Below are positions 26,067 to 35,266 of a stretch of 64,000 nucleotides of DNA, piece by piece (position 1 is the first letter of the stretch; each line of letters opens with the position of its first letter). Both the position numbers and the translations under genes were made by a program. The DNA comes from Solimonas terrae (GTDB taxonomy: Bacteria > Pseudomonadota > Gammaproteobacteria > Nevskiales > Nevskiaceae). The notes under the pieces were generated by a model. The model did no database searches, had not been told where the DNA came from, and saw nothing but the letters and a program-made list of their open reading frames with translations. Location: NCBI RefSeq assembly GCF_011067135.1, contig NZ_JAAMOW010000004.1, positions 124,001-188,000 on the forward strand. Reading direction: 5' to 3'.

Positions 26067-26819
26067 ATGGCAGCAGCATCATTCGCCGGCAAGGTGGCGA
26101 TCGTCACCGGCGCCGGTCAGGGCATCGGCGAAGGCTACGCGAAAGGGCTCGCCGCGCGCGGTTGCGCGGTCGTCGTTGCCGACATCAACGAAGCGCAGGG
26201 ACAACGCGTTGCCGACGAGATCGGCAAGGCCGGCGGCCAGGCACGCTTCGGCAAGGTCGATGTTTCGAATGAAGCATCGGCGAAGGCGCTCGCCGAGCAG
26301 GCCGTCGCCGCGTTCGGCCACATCGACTATCTGGTCAACAACGCGGCGATGTTCGGCAACCTCGACTTCAATCCGCTGATGAGTGTCGACCTCGGCTATC
26401 TGAACAAGCTGATCAGCGTCAACATGCTCGGCGCGGTGGTGATGACGCGCGCCGTCGTGCCGCACCTGAAGCAGGGCGCCGCCATCGTCAATCAGTCGTC
26501 GACCGCGGCGTGGATGAACATCGACTACTACTCGATCACCAAGCTTGCGCTCAACGGCATCACCTGCGTGCTCGCGCGCGAGCTCGGCCCGAAAGGCATT
26601 CGCGTCAACGCGATCGCGCCGGGGCCGACCGACACGCAGGCGCTGCGCGACAAGGTGCCGCAGCCGTACATCGATGCGATGGTCGGCCAGATGCCGATCG
26701 CGCGCCTCGGTCAGCCCGACGATCTGCTCAAGGCGCTGGCCTTCCTGCTGTCCGACGACGCGGCCTGGGTGACCGGGCTGATCATGAACGTCGACGGCGG
26801 CCAGCTGATGCGGGCGTGA
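26067..26819 (+). CDS. Short-chain dehydrogenase/reductase (SDR)
   Basis: The protein is 250 residues, the usual classical SDR length. TGAGQGIGEG is the cofactor site, NNAAM the structural NNAG variant, and S/Y/K the catalytic set (QSSTAAW, YYSITK). VADINEAQ has an acidic Asp after strand 2, favouring NAD. The C-terminus (WVTGLIMNVDGGQLMRA) is typical. CATCGGGAG precedes the ATG. It is followed 13 bp later by a second SDR. Hydroxysteroid oxidation is plausible from context only. Confidence 0.92.
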   Translation: MAAASFAGKVAIVTGAGQGIGEGYAKGLAARGCAVVVADINEAQGQRVADEIGKAGGQARFGKVDVSNEASAKALAEQAVAAFGHIDYLVNNAAMFGNLDFNPLMSVDLGYLNKLISVNMLGAVVMTRAVVPHLKQGAAIVNQSSTAAWMNIDYYSITKLALNGITCVLARELGPKGIRVNAIAPGPTDTQALRDKVPQPYIDAMVGQMPIARLGQPDDLLKALAFLLSDDAAWVTGLIMNVDGGQLMRA

Positions 26820-26832
26820 CCGGAGCCCGGCG

Positions 26833-27639
26833 ATGACACATGAATGGCGGGTACAGGATCAGGTCATCATCGTCACCGGCGCGTCGAAAGGCATCGGCCT
26901 GGCGACGGTGCAGGCGCTGCTGGCGCGTGGCGCGAAGGTGGCGATGTTCGCGCGCGGCGAAACGGCGCTGCAGGCCGCGGCGGCGACGCTCGATGCCGCG
27001 CGCGTGATGACGATCGCGGTCGATGTCAGCGATCGCGCCGCGCTCGAAGCGGCGTTCGATGCCGTGATCGCGAAATGGGCGCGCATCGACGGTCTCGTCA
27101 ACAACGTCGGCTTCCAGTTCGCGCGGCGCATCGAGCTGTCGCCGGAAGCCGAGATGCGCAAGCTCGTCGACCTCAACTTCTTCAGCGCGGTGTTCGCCTG
27201 CCAGCTGGCGATTCCGCGCATGCGCGCGGGCGGCGGCGGACGCATCGTCAATGTCTCATCGGCGAGTGTGCGCAACGACAACGAATTCGCGCACATGGCG
27301 CTGTACTCGTCGTCGAAGGCGGCGCTCGATCACTTCACTGCCGAACTGCGCGGCGAGGTCAAGCGCGACAACATCATGGTCACGCTGTTCAGCCCGGGCG
27401 CGGTCGCGACCGGCAGCATCGCCAACTTCGACCCCGCCGTGCTGCCCGACGCGATGGGCGCGTGGCTGGAGAAAGGCGCGCAGTTCGACGGCGCCGTACA
27501 GCCCGATGTCATGGGCGAAGCGCTCGCCGGTTGCTTCGAATATCCGCCGGGCGTCGCCGTCGAGTTCATCGAAGTGCGGCCGAACGTGCCGACGCTGAAG
27601 CTGCTGGAAAACGACTGGAAGAACGAACAGAAGGTGTAG
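26833..27639 (+). CDS. Short-chain dehydrogenase/reductase (SDR)
   Basis: This 268-residue SDR has TGASKGIGLA, NNVGF in place of NNAG, and YSSSK as the catalytic Tyr/Lys. After strand 2 it reads FARGE, an Arg that often favours NADP. It is different from the SDR just upstream, so the two are not a recent duplication. Both lie in the same operon as the ALDH and ferredoxin. The substrate is unknown. Confidence 0.92.
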   Translation: MTHEWRVQDQVIIVTGASKGIGLATVQALLARGAKVAMFARGETALQAAAATLDAARVMTIAVDVSDRAALEAAFDAVIAKWARIDGLVNNVGFQFARRIELSPEAEMRKLVDLNFFSAVFACQLAIPRMRAGGGGRIVNVSSASVRNDNEFAHMALYSSSKAALDHFTAELRGEVKRDNIMVTLFSPGAVATGSIANFDPAVLPDAMGAWLEKGAQFDGAVQPDVMGEALAGCFEYPPGVAVEFIEVRPNVPTLKLLENDWKNEQKV

Positions 27640-27744
27640 GGGTGTCGAGGCGCAGGTAACCGTTCCCTGTTCTTCGACGAGGGGACAGGGTCAGGGCAAG
27701 GGGTAATCGATCGGGCAGCGCGGCGAGCGACGCCCTCGCCCCGG

Positions 27745-27781
27745 CCCTCTCCCTCGATCGCGATGCGATCGGGGGAGAGGG
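27745..27781. repeat. Extragenic hairpin (16-bp arms)
   Basis: CCCTCTCCCTCGATCG pairs with the sequence at 27766-27781 with one mismatch around a 5-base loop. It lies between the SDR stop and the GTG start at 27802, with no T run. It resembles an extragenic palindrome or an mRNA-stabilising hairpin. Confidence 0.5.
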
Positions 27782-27801
27782 AGCAAAACCAGGGAGGCAA
27801 G

Positions 27802-28656
27802 GTGGCAATCGGATTCATCGGTCTCGGCAACATCGGCAAGCCGATGGCGCAGCACCTGCTCAAGCTCGATGAGCCGGTCTGGGTCTGCGACGTGGCGGCC
27901 GCACCGGTGGCGGAGCTGGTTGCCGCCGGCGCCAATGGCGCGGCAACACCGCGCGCACTTGCGGCGCAATGTCGCGTCATTTGCCTGTGCGTGCGCGACG
28001 ATGCCGATGTCGAGTCGCTGCTGTACGGCGACGAGGGCCTGCTCGCGACTCTCGCCAGCGATGCGGTGATCGCGATCCACAGCACGGTGACGCAGGCCGC
28101 GTTGCTCCGCTGGGCGCAGGACGCACGGATGCGTGGCGTGCATCTGATCGATGCGCCGATCAGCGGCGGCGAAAGCGGCGCGAGAGCGGCAACGCTGTGC
28201 ACGATGGTCGGCGCCGATGCCGCGTTGCTGGAACGCCTGCGGCCGGTGTTCGCCACCTCGGCGAGCACCATCATTCATGCCGGCCCGATTGGCTGCGGCA
28301 TCGCCCTGAAGCTGTGCAACAACCTGATGACGTATGCCGCGTTTGCGGCAATCGACGAAGGCCTGCGGCTGGCACAAGCCGCCGGACTCGATCCGCGGTT
28401 GCTGATCGAGGTCGGCCGCGCCAATGGTGTGGTGACGCGGCAGATGGAAGCGTTTGTCGGCAATCGCGACAAGCTCGCGGCGGCCGGCGCCGACACCCTG
28501 CGCAAGATGTTCGGACCATTCGCCGCGCTGGGACGCAAGGATCTGGCCGCCGCCCTGGACAGCGCGCTCGCGCTCGGTGTCGAACTGCCGGCGACGGCCG
28601 CCCTGCATGAACGGATCGAGTCGGTATTTCTCGGCGATGCGAAGGATTCCGCATGA
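27802..28656 (+). CDS. 3-hydroxyisobutyrate dehydrogenase-like NAD(P)-binding protein
   Basis: The protein is 284 residues from a GTG at 27802, chosen because GGGAGG precedes it and because IGFIGLGNIGKPMAQHLL then begins at residue 3 as in the family; an upstream ATG at 27763 falls inside the hairpin. DAPISGGESGARAATL is the substrate-binding signature and Lys in ALKLCNN is the catalytic lysine. These beta-hydroxyacid dehydrogenases oxidise a hydroxyacid to an aldehyde or ketone. Its stop overlaps the ATG of the next gene (ATGA), so translation is coupled with the PQQ dehydrogenase. Confidence 0.9.
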   Translation: MAIGFIGLGNIGKPMAQHLLKLDEPVWVCDVAAAPVAELVAAGANGAATPRALAAQCRVICLCVRDDADVESLLYGDEGLLATLASDAVIAIHSTVTQAALLRWAQDARMRGVHLIDAPISGGESGARAATLCTMVGADAALLERLRPVFATSASTIIHAGPIGCGIALKLCNNLMTYAAFAAIDEGLRLAQAAGLDPRLLIEVGRANGVVTRQMEAFVGNRDKLAAAGADTLRKMFGPFAALGRKDLAAALDSALALGVELPATAALHERIESVFLGDAKDSA

Positions 28657-30596
28657 GCAGGATGATGCGCGGGTGCCTGGCGTCGGTGCTGATCCTGGCC
28701 GCCTGCATTGCGCGCGCGGAATCCGGTGACGGCATTGCGCAATGGCCGCAGATCGGCAACGAGATCGGCGGCGCGCGCTATTCGCCGCTGACCGCGATCG
28801 ACAGGCACAACGTCAGCCGTCTCAAGCCGAAGTGGATTTATCACCACGGCGACTTTTCGAAAGGCGAAAACGGCGTCGGCGCCACCGCCTTCGAGGTGAC
28901 GCCGCTGATGATCGATCGCACACTGTATTTCTGCACGCCGTACAACCGCATCGTCGCGCTCGATGCCGCCAGCGGCGCTGAACGCTGGACCTACGATCCG
29001 CATGCGAATCTGACGCACATCTACTCGAAGGTCTGTCGCGGCGTCGCGTATTGGCAGGACTCGCAGGCCGATGCCGGCGCGGCCTGCGCGACGCGCATCT
29101 TCGAAGCCACGCTCGACGATCGCCTGATCGCCGTCGATGCGAAGACCGGCAAGCCCTGCGACGCCTTCGGCGCGCACGGTGCAGTGAATCTGCTGCACGG
29201 CCTCGGCGAGGTTCGCGAATCCGAGTACTACCCGACCTCGGCGCCGCTGGTGATCGATGGCGTCGTGCTGACCAATGCCTTCGTCAAGGACAATCAGCGC
29301 ACGACGGCGCCGGGCGGCGGTATTCGCGCCTGGGACGCGCGCACGGGCGTGCTGCGCTGGGTCTGGGATTCCGTGCCACCGAACATGCACGCGGTAACGG
29401 CCGCGGAGGTCGAGCAGGGCGCGACGCTGACGCCGGGCACGCCCAATTCCTGGGGCCTGATGTCGGCCGATCCGGAACATCATCTGGTGTTCGTGCCGAC
29501 CGGCAGCGCCGCGCCGGATCATTACGCCGGTGCCGAGCGCAAGGGCCTGAGCTATTACGGCGAGTCGGTGGTCGCGCTCGACTCGCGCAGCGGCGCGGTG
29601 CAATGGCATTTCCAGACCGTGCATCACGATCTCTGGGACTACGATCTGGCCGCGCAGCCGGTGACCTATCTGCACGATGGCAAGACGCCGGCGCTGATCG
29701 CCGCGACCAAGCTCGGCTTCGTGTTCCTGCTCGACCGCTTGACCGGCAAGCCGCTGTTCCCGGTCGAGGAACGCAAGGTGCCGGCCTCGACGGTGCCGGG
29801 CGAGCAGGCCTCGCCAACGCAACCGTTCCCGACCCGGCCGGCGCCGCTGCATCCGCTGACACTGAAACGCGACGATCTCTGGGGCCTGACGTTCTGGGAC
29901 AAGGGCAAGTGTCGGGACGCGCTCGATGCGCTCGACTATCGGGGCGTGTTCACGCCGCCGTCGTTGCAGGGCACCCTGGAATATCCGGGCCTGGGTGGCG
30001 GCATCAACTGGGGCTCGGTGTCGGTCGATCCGGTGCATCGCCGCATGATCGTCAATCTGCAGACCGCGCCATTCACGATCAAGCTGGTGCCGCGCGCGCA
30101 GTTCGACGGCGCGATGAAAGGCGGCGATCTGGTCGCCGTCGGCCCGCAGGAGGGCACGCCCTATGTCGTCGTCCGCGGGCCGTTCCTGTCGCCGCTGAAG
30201 ACGCCGTGCGTGGCGCCGCCCTGGGGCAAGCTGGTGGCGATCGATCTCGATACCGGCAACAAGCTCTGGGAGCGCCCGCTCGGCAATCTGCACGGCATGG
30301 CGCCATTCGGTGATCACTTCCATACCGGCACGCCGAATTCCGGCGGCTCCATGCAGACCGCGAGCGGTCTGGTGTTCATTGCCGCGACCATGGATGCCTA
30401 CCTGCGCGCCTTCGATGCCGACAACGGCGACGAGCTGTGGCGCACCGAACTGCCGTTCGGTGGGCATGGCGTGCCGATCACGTATCGACTCAAGGCCGAC
30501 GGTCCGCAGTATCTCGTGATCGCCGCCGGTGGTCATGGCGCGCTCGGCGATGCAGTCGGCGATGCCGTGGTCGCGTTCACGCTGGACGGAAAGTGA
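28653..30596 (+). CDS. PQQ-dependent dehydrogenase (quinoprotein glucose dehydrogenase-like), periplasmic
   Basis: The protein is 647 residues with an export signal, MRGCLASVLILAACIARA, whose LAAC could also be a lipobox. Beta-propeller blades follow, with blocks such as WPQIGNEIGGARYSPL, TPLMIDRTLYFCTPYNRIVALDA and FQTVHHDLWDYDLAAQP, typical of membrane-type glucose dehydrogenase relatives that lack the N-terminal membrane domain. PQQ-linked oxidation of an alcohol or sugar outside the membrane is expected; the substrate is unknown. No PQQ synthesis genes are present in the window. It overlaps the upstream gene by four bases and is followed 2 bp later by the KstD-like gene. Confidence 0.88.
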   Translation: MSRMMRGCLASVLILAACIARAESGDGIAQWPQIGNEIGGARYSPLTAIDRHNVSRLKPKWIYHHGDFSKGENGVGATAFEVTPLMIDRTLYFCTPYNRIVALDAASGAERWTYDPHANLTHIYSKVCRGVAYWQDSQADAGAACATRIFEATLDDRLIAVDAKTGKPCDAFGAHGAVNLLHGLGEVRESEYYPTSAPLVIDGVVLTNAFVKDNQRTTAPGGGIRAWDARTGVLRWVWDSVPPNMHAVTAAEVEQGATLTPGTPNSWGLMSADPEHHLVFVPTGSAAPDHYAGAERKGLSYYGESVVALDSRSGAVQWHFQTVHHDLWDYDLAAQPVTYLHDGKTPALIAATKLGFVFLLDRLTGKPLFPVEERKVPASTVPGEQASPTQPFPTRPAPLHPLTLKRDDLWGLTFWDKGKCRDALDALDYRGVFTPPSLQGTLEYPGLGGGINWGSVSVDPVHRRMIVNLQTAPFTIKLVPRAQFDGAMKGGDLVAVGPQEGTPYVVVRGPFLSPLKTPCVAPPWGKLVAIDLDTGNKLWERPLGNLHGMAPFGDHFHTGTPNSGGSMQTASGLVFIAATMDAYLRAFDADNGDELWRTELPFGGHGVPITYRLKADGPQYLVIAAGGHGALGDAVGDAVVAFTLDGK

Positions 30597-30598
30597 AG

Positions 30599-32332
30599 AT
30601 GGGCGAGCCCGGGCCGGATCACGAGGTCGATGTACTGGTCGTCGGTTCCGGTGCCGGCGCGATGACCGCGGCGCTGCGGGCCGCGCATGCCGGTGCCAGC
30701 GTGCTGATCGTCGAGAAAGCCGCCGTCTACGGCGGCACCTCGGCGACCTCCGGCGGCGGCCTGTGGATTCCCGGCAATCACCTGATGGCCGACTGCGGAA
30801 TCGAGGACAGCGACGCCGACGCGATGCAGTACATGGCGCAGCTGGTCGGTGAAGATGCCCCCGCCGCCAATGTTCGAGCCTTCGTCACGCAGGGCAAGCG
30901 CATGTTGCGCTGGCTGACCGAGCACAGCCATGTCGCGTATCAGGCGATGTCGTATTACGCCGATTACTACCAGCATCTGCCCGGTGCGAAGACCGGCGCC
31001 CGCTCGATCGATCCGCTGCCGTATCACGCCGGCGTTCTCGGCCGCGACTTCCACGACATGCAGGCGCCGCACATCCAGACGCGCGTGCTCGGCATGATCG
31101 GTTACAGCAACAGCGAGGGCGCGATCCTGCTCAGCAAATCGCCCGGCTGGTTCAAGCTGCTCTGCAAGCTGACGATCGGCTATTTCCTCGATCTTCCCTG
31201 GCGTCTGCGTTCGCGGCGCTCACGGCGACTGACGATGGGCAATGCCCTGATCGGCCGCCTGCGTCGCTCGCTGCTCGATCGCCGGGTGTCGATCTGGCTG
31301 CGTGCGCCGGTGAAGCGCCTGATCACCGATGCCGCCGGCGCCGTTGTCGGTGTCGAGATCGAGCGCGACGGCGCCCGCCGGACGATCCGCGCGACACGCG
31401 GCGTGATCCTCGGCAGCGGTGGCTTCGAGCACAACCAGGCGCTGCGCACGCGCTATCTGCCGCAGCCGACGCAGACGCACTGGTCGGCGGCCAGCCCGGG
31501 CAATACCGGCGACCTGCTGATCGAAGGCCAGCGCCTCGGCGCCGCCACACGCCTGCTCGATGAGGCATGGTGGGGGCCGACGATGCACGTCCGCGGCGAG
31601 GATCGCGCGCGCATGTTGTTCACCGAGCGCTCGATGCCGGGTGCGATCGTCGTCAACAAGAAGGGGGCGCGCTTCTTCAACGAGTCGGTCGCCTACACCA
31701 CCGCGGTGCAGGCGATGTACGCGGCCGGCAATCTGCCGGCCTATCTGATCTTCGACGCCCGCTACGCGCGTGAATATCCGTTCGGTCCGCTGCTGCCCGG
31801 TGGCATGCATTTGAACTGGCTGCAACTGCGCCACATCCGTCGCGAATTGCTGACGACCGCGCCGAGCCTGGCCGCGCTGGCCACGCGGCTCGGCATCGAC
31901 GCCGACGGTCTGGCGGCCGGTGTCGCGCGCTTCAACGGCTTCGCGGTGAGCGGAAAAGACGAAGACTTCCAGCGCGGCGAGAATCCCTACGATCTGCTGT
32001 ATGGCGACGCGCGCGTGCAGCCGAACCCCTGCCTCGCGCCACTGGCAGAAGCGCCGTTCCACGCGCTGGAAATCCATCCGGGCGACATCGGCACCAAGGG
32101 CGGTCTGGCAACCAACGAGCATGCGCAGGTCCTGCATGTGAACGGTCGGCCGATCGCCGGGCTCTACGCAGTCGGCAATGTCGCCGCCTCGGTGACCGGC
32201 CGCTACTACCCGGGCGCGGGCGCGACGCTGGGGCCGGCGATGACCTTCGGCTTTCTCGCCGCCGAGCACGCGTGCCGCGATCTGTTGGAAAATGGCGGGG
32301 CGGAAACCGACCGCATCCCCCAACGAAACTGA
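30599..32332 (+). CDS. FAD-binding dehydrogenase, 3-ketosteroid delta1-dehydrogenase-like
   Basis: This 577-residue cytoplasmic flavoprotein starts at ATG 30599, 2 bp after the previous stop. The FAD site is VDVLVVGSGAGAMTAALRAA, then GGTSATSGGGLWIPGN. The C-terminal sequence GRYYPGAGATLGPAMTFGFLAA matches the KstD signature, where a Tyr and a Gly four residues later (Y-P-G-A-G) lie in the active site. KstD introduces a 1,2-double bond into ring A before ring cleavage. Unlike the flavoprotein at 20504 it has no Tat signal. The TetR gene begins 4 bp after its stop. The family is sure; steroid specificity is likely but not proven. Confidence 0.85.
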   Translation: MGEPGPDHEVDVLVVGSGAGAMTAALRAAHAGASVLIVEKAAVYGGTSATSGGGLWIPGNHLMADCGIEDSDADAMQYMAQLVGEDAPAANVRAFVTQGKRMLRWLTEHSHVAYQAMSYYADYYQHLPGAKTGARSIDPLPYHAGVLGRDFHDMQAPHIQTRVLGMIGYSNSEGAILLSKSPGWFKLLCKLTIGYFLDLPWRLRSRRSRRLTMGNALIGRLRRSLLDRRVSIWLRAPVKRLITDAAGAVVGVEIERDGARRTIRATRGVILGSGGFEHNQALRTRYLPQPTQTHWSAASPGNTGDLLIEGQRLGAATRLLDEAWWGPTMHVRGEDRARMLFTERSMPGAIVVNKKGARFFNESVAYTTAVQAMYAAGNLPAYLIFDARYAREYPFGPLLPGGMHLNWLQLRHIRRELLTTAPSLAALATRLGIDADGLAAGVARFNGFAVSGKDEDFQRGENPYDLLYGDARVQPNPCLAPLAEAPFHALEIHPGDIGTKGGLATNEHAQVLHVNGRPIAGLYAVGNVAASVTGRYYPGAGATLGPAMTFGFLAAEHACRDLLENGGAETDRIPQRN

Positions 32333-32335
32333 GTC

Positions 32336-32989
32336 ATGGCCAAGGCCGCAACCAGCACGCGCAAGCCTGCAACCAGGAAAACCGCTGCCGAACCGACGCT
32401 CGGCCGACAGGCGCAGAAGACGCGCGTGGCGCGCGAGAAGATCATCGGCGCCGTCATCTCGCTGATCAAGGAAGGCGGATATGCCAATGCGACCTCGAGC
32501 CGCATCGCCAGGCGCGCCGGCATGACCTGGGGCGCCGCGCAGCATCACTTCGGCGCCAAGGAAGACATTCTCGATGCGATTCTCGAAATCTCGCACGAGC
32601 GCTTCAGCGAGCGCGTCGCCGATCCGGTGCTGCGCAAGGGCACACGGCGGGCGCGCGTCGAACTGTTCGTCGATCGCATGTGGAAGCATTACCAGGATGA
32701 CCTGTACCTGGTGACGCTGGAAATCCTGCTGGCGATGCGCGGCTTCCAGCAGGCCAAGCCGAGCCTCGCCGAGGAGCGGCACATTCGCGCACACCAGAAA
32801 ACCATGCGCGCGATCTTCCCGGATTCCGGCCTCAGCGATGCTCAGCTGCGCGAGGCGATGACCTTCGTGCACTGCTTTCTGACCGGCCTGTCGATCGAAC
32901 ACGTGTTCGAGCGCCGCGTGCGCCACGTCGACCGTCACCTGCAGCGGATCAAGGCGGCGCTGCTGGCGATGCTCGGCGGCGAAGCCTGA
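32336..32989 (+). CDS. TetR-family transcriptional regulator
   Basis: The protein is 217 residues. A Lys/Arg/Ala-rich tail (about 1-30) precedes the helix-turn-helix: EKIIGAVISLIKEGGYANAT followed by SSRIARRAGMTWGAAQHHFG. The ligand domain follows from about 85. It is the last gene of the operon that starts near 23684 or 27802 and is convergent with the AraC gene at 32996. It probably senses a pathway intermediate and controls the block. Confidence 0.9.
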   Translation: MAKAATSTRKPATRKTAAEPTLGRQAQKTRVAREKIIGAVISLIKEGGYANATSSRIARRAGMTWGAAQHHFGAKEDILDAILEISHERFSERVADPVLRKGTRRARVELFVDRMWKHYQDDLYLVTLEILLAMRGFQQAKPSLAEERHIRAHQKTMRAIFPDSGLSDAQLREAMTFVHCFLTGLSIEHVFERRVRHVDRHLQRIKAALLAMLGGEA

Positions 32990-32995
32990 GCGCGT

Positions 32996-33931
32996 TCAGT
33001 CGTCCGCGCCGTCGCCGCCTGCGCGCACCTTGCCCGGCCCGACGCCTTCGACGCGCTTGAAGAAACGACGGAACGCCGCTTCGCTGCGATAACCCATCAT
33101 CTCCGCAATCGCCGCGACCGAGAAGCGACGGTTCTTCAGCAGGCGTCGCGCCTCGGTGGCGCGCCATTGCGCGAGATACTGGATCGGCGGCAGGCCGACG
33201 GTCTGCGTGAACAGCTCGGCGAACGCGGTGCGCGACATGCCGGCTTCATGCGCCATCGACTGGATCGTCCACTCCTCGCCCGGCCGCTCGTGGACCGCCG
33301 ACAACGCTTTCGACAGCCGCGTGTCGGTGAGCGCCGCGAGCAGGCCGCGGGGCGTGTCGGCGCTGCGCACGTATTCGCAGACCGCCATCGTGAACAGCGA
33401 ATCGGCGAGCTTGTTCTGCACCATCTGCCGGCCCCAGCGCCGGTCGTTGCCGGTATCGATCAGCATCTGCGCGAGCTGGCGGAAGGCATCGCTGCTGCTC
33501 GCCGAGCGCACGATGAACCAGGTCGGCAAGGCGTGGAAGATGGGATTGTGCGTACCCATCACGAATTCGAGTTCGCCGCACAGCATCGAGGTGTTGTTGT
33601 CCTCGTTCGGCGCCGGCGTGTGCGGATCGGGCATCGCCGACAGCGAGTGGCGGATCCCGGACGGGAACACGATCAGGTCGCCCCGCTCCAAATGTTCCGG
33701 GCGGTCCAGCGCGCTGCCGCTGACCCAGCAGTCGCCCTCGGTGACCAGATGGAACTGGCCATGCCGGGTTGCCGGGTCTTCTTCGTACCAGCTGCCGCAA
33801 TAGCGCACGTTGGCGGTGATCTCGACGCGCAGCTGGTAGGAGCTGAGCACCGATTCCAGGACGCTGTCGATCGCCGAGGTGTCCTGGCGCGGGCCGGTGC
33901 CGATGGGCGGGAGCAGTTGCATGGCCGACAT
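32996..33931 (-). CDS. AraC-family transcriptional regulator with cupin-like sensor
   Basis: This 311-residue protein has an N-terminal cupin-like domain of the AraC cupin_6 type (GQFHLVTEGDCWVSG, then LERGDLIVFPSGIRHSL) and a C-terminal AraC DNA-binding domain with two HTH motifs (WTIQSMAHEAGMSRTAFAEL; FSVAAIAEMMGYRSEAAFRR). The ATG at 33922 has better AGGA spacing than 33931, so the start may be three codons later. It is divergent from a second AraC gene. Targets are unknown. Confidence 0.9.
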   Translation of the reverse strand: MSAMQLLPPIGTGPRQDTSAIDSVLESVLSSYQLRVEITANVRYCGSWYEEDPATRHGQFHLVTEGDCWVSGSALDRPEHLERGDLIVFPSGIRHSLSAMPDPHTPAPNEDNNTSMLCGELEFVMGTHNPIFHALPTWFIVRSASSSDAFRQLAQMLIDTGNDRRWGRQMVQNKLADSLFTMAVCEYVRSADTPRGLLAALTDTRLSKALSAVHERPGEEWTIQSMAHEAGMSRTAFAELFTQTVGLPPIQYLAQWRATEARRLLKNRRFSVAAIAEMMGYRSEAAFRRFFKRVEGVGPGKVRAGGDGADD

Positions 33932-34089
33932 CCTAGGCCGACGCCGCCCCCGCAGCCATATTCGGGACGCCGCCGCTCATGCGCCGGCGTCCGCCGCACT
34001 CTCGTCCATTTGTGGCAGGCGCCGGGCGCGTCGCGCCTCCTACGCTCGCAACCACGATCGCAACCGGCGCGGAGTCTTTCGCACACGCC

Positions 34090-35139
34090 ATGGCAGCTGC
34101 AGGCCTGATCAGCCGTTACGCCCGCACCCTCATCCACAGCGCGGAAGCCAAGGGGTACGGCGAGACGGTCATCTGCGACGCGATTCCGATCGCGCGGGCG
34201 CTGTTGCGTGATCAGGCGGCGCCGATCGATCCCGGCACCTTCTTCCGCGTCTCGCGCAATCTCAAGCTGTTGATGGCGGACGAGTTCTGCGGCTTCACGC
34301 GCGCGCCGTGCCCGATCGGCACCTTCGAGATGATGTGCGAGGGCACGGTCAGCGGCGGCCCGCTCGGGCCGGCCCTGCAGCGCGCGTTCGCGTTCTACGC
34401 CACACAGGCACCGGAGCTGCGCTTCGAGCTGCGCCGCCACGGCGAGCTGGCGGCGATCGAATTGCAGGTTGCCCATCCGGAATGCGATCCGCAGGGTTTC
34501 CTCAACGAGTGGTGGTTCATGCTCTGGGCGCACATGTCCGGCTGGCTGATCGGCGAGGAAGTGCCGGTGGTGGCCGCCGACTTCGCTCATGCGCGCGCCG
34601 GTCGCCCCGAGGAGTATTCGGAAATGCTGTCCGGCCTGTGCCGCTTTTCGCAGCCGCAGGCGCGTCTGCTGATTCCGGCGCGCTATCTGGAGCGGCCGAC
34701 GGTGCGCAGCCGCGCCGACCTCAACGGCTTCCTGGTGCCGAAATCGCTCGATACCCACGCCCTGTACGACGGCCATCTGTCGTTCAAGTCGCAGCTCAAG
34801 GCGCGCCTGCGCGAGCAGCTGGCGCAGACCCAGACCCTGCCGTCGATCGAGGACGCCGCCGGTGAATGCCATGTCAGCAGCCAGACCCTGCGCCGGCGCC
34901 TGCAGGCCGAATGCAGCAGCTACCGCCTAGTCAAGGAAGAAGTGCGGCGCGAGCTCGCGCTGAAGTTCCTCGGCGATGCCGAGCTGCCGATCGGCGAAGT
35001 CTCCCTGCGCGCCGGCTTCGCCGAGCCGAACGGGCTCACGCGCGCATTGAAGAGCTGGGCGGGTCTGAGTCCGCTCGATGTCCGGCGTGGCGCCGAACCG
35101 GCGCTGCGCGATACCGGCGTGCTCGCGCGCCTGAGCTGA
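34090..35139 (+). CDS. AraC-family regulator with arabinose-binding-like (OruR/ArgR-type) sensor
   Basis: The protein is 349 residues with start taken at ATG 34090; the nearest GGAG is 15 bp upstream, so this start is uncertain. The N-terminal part (IPIARALLRDQAAPIDPGTF, then LADEFCGF-like and PIGTFEMMCEG) is the Arabinose_bd domain seen in GbdR/OruR-type regulators. The C-terminal HTH reads LPSIEDAAGECHVSSQTLRR and LPIGEVSLRAGFAEPNGLTR. It precedes the amidohydrolase gene at 35267 and may control it and the CoA-transferase. Confidence 0.88.
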   Translation: MAAAGLISRYARTLIHSAEAKGYGETVICDAIPIARALLRDQAAPIDPGTFFRVSRNLKLLMADEFCGFTRAPCPIGTFEMMCEGTVSGGPLGPALQRAFAFYATQAPELRFELRRHGELAAIELQVAHPECDPQGFLNEWWFMLWAHMSGWLIGEEVPVVAADFAHARAGRPEEYSEMLSGLCRFSQPQARLLIPARYLERPTVRSRADLNGFLVPKSLDTHALYDGHLSFKSQLKARLREQLAQTQTLPSIEDAAGECHVSSQTLRRRLQAECSSYRLVKEEVRRELALKFLGDAELPIGEVSLRAGFAEPNGLTRALKSWAGLSPLDVRRGAEPALRDTGVLARLS

Positions 35140-35266
35140 GCCGCTCGTCCAGCTGTCACTTTCGGATATGGGCCGCGCCGCCGCCGGCGCCTAGACTGCG
35201 CCCATCATCCGGCGCCACGCGTGGCCGCTGCGGACAGCTCTGGCATTCATGAACGAGGAGACGGCA

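Noticed and set aside
28275-30536. 753-codon minus-strand open frame opposite the PQQ dehydrogenase
   Set aside because: Shadow frame; the plus strand has a signal peptide and quinoprotein blocks.
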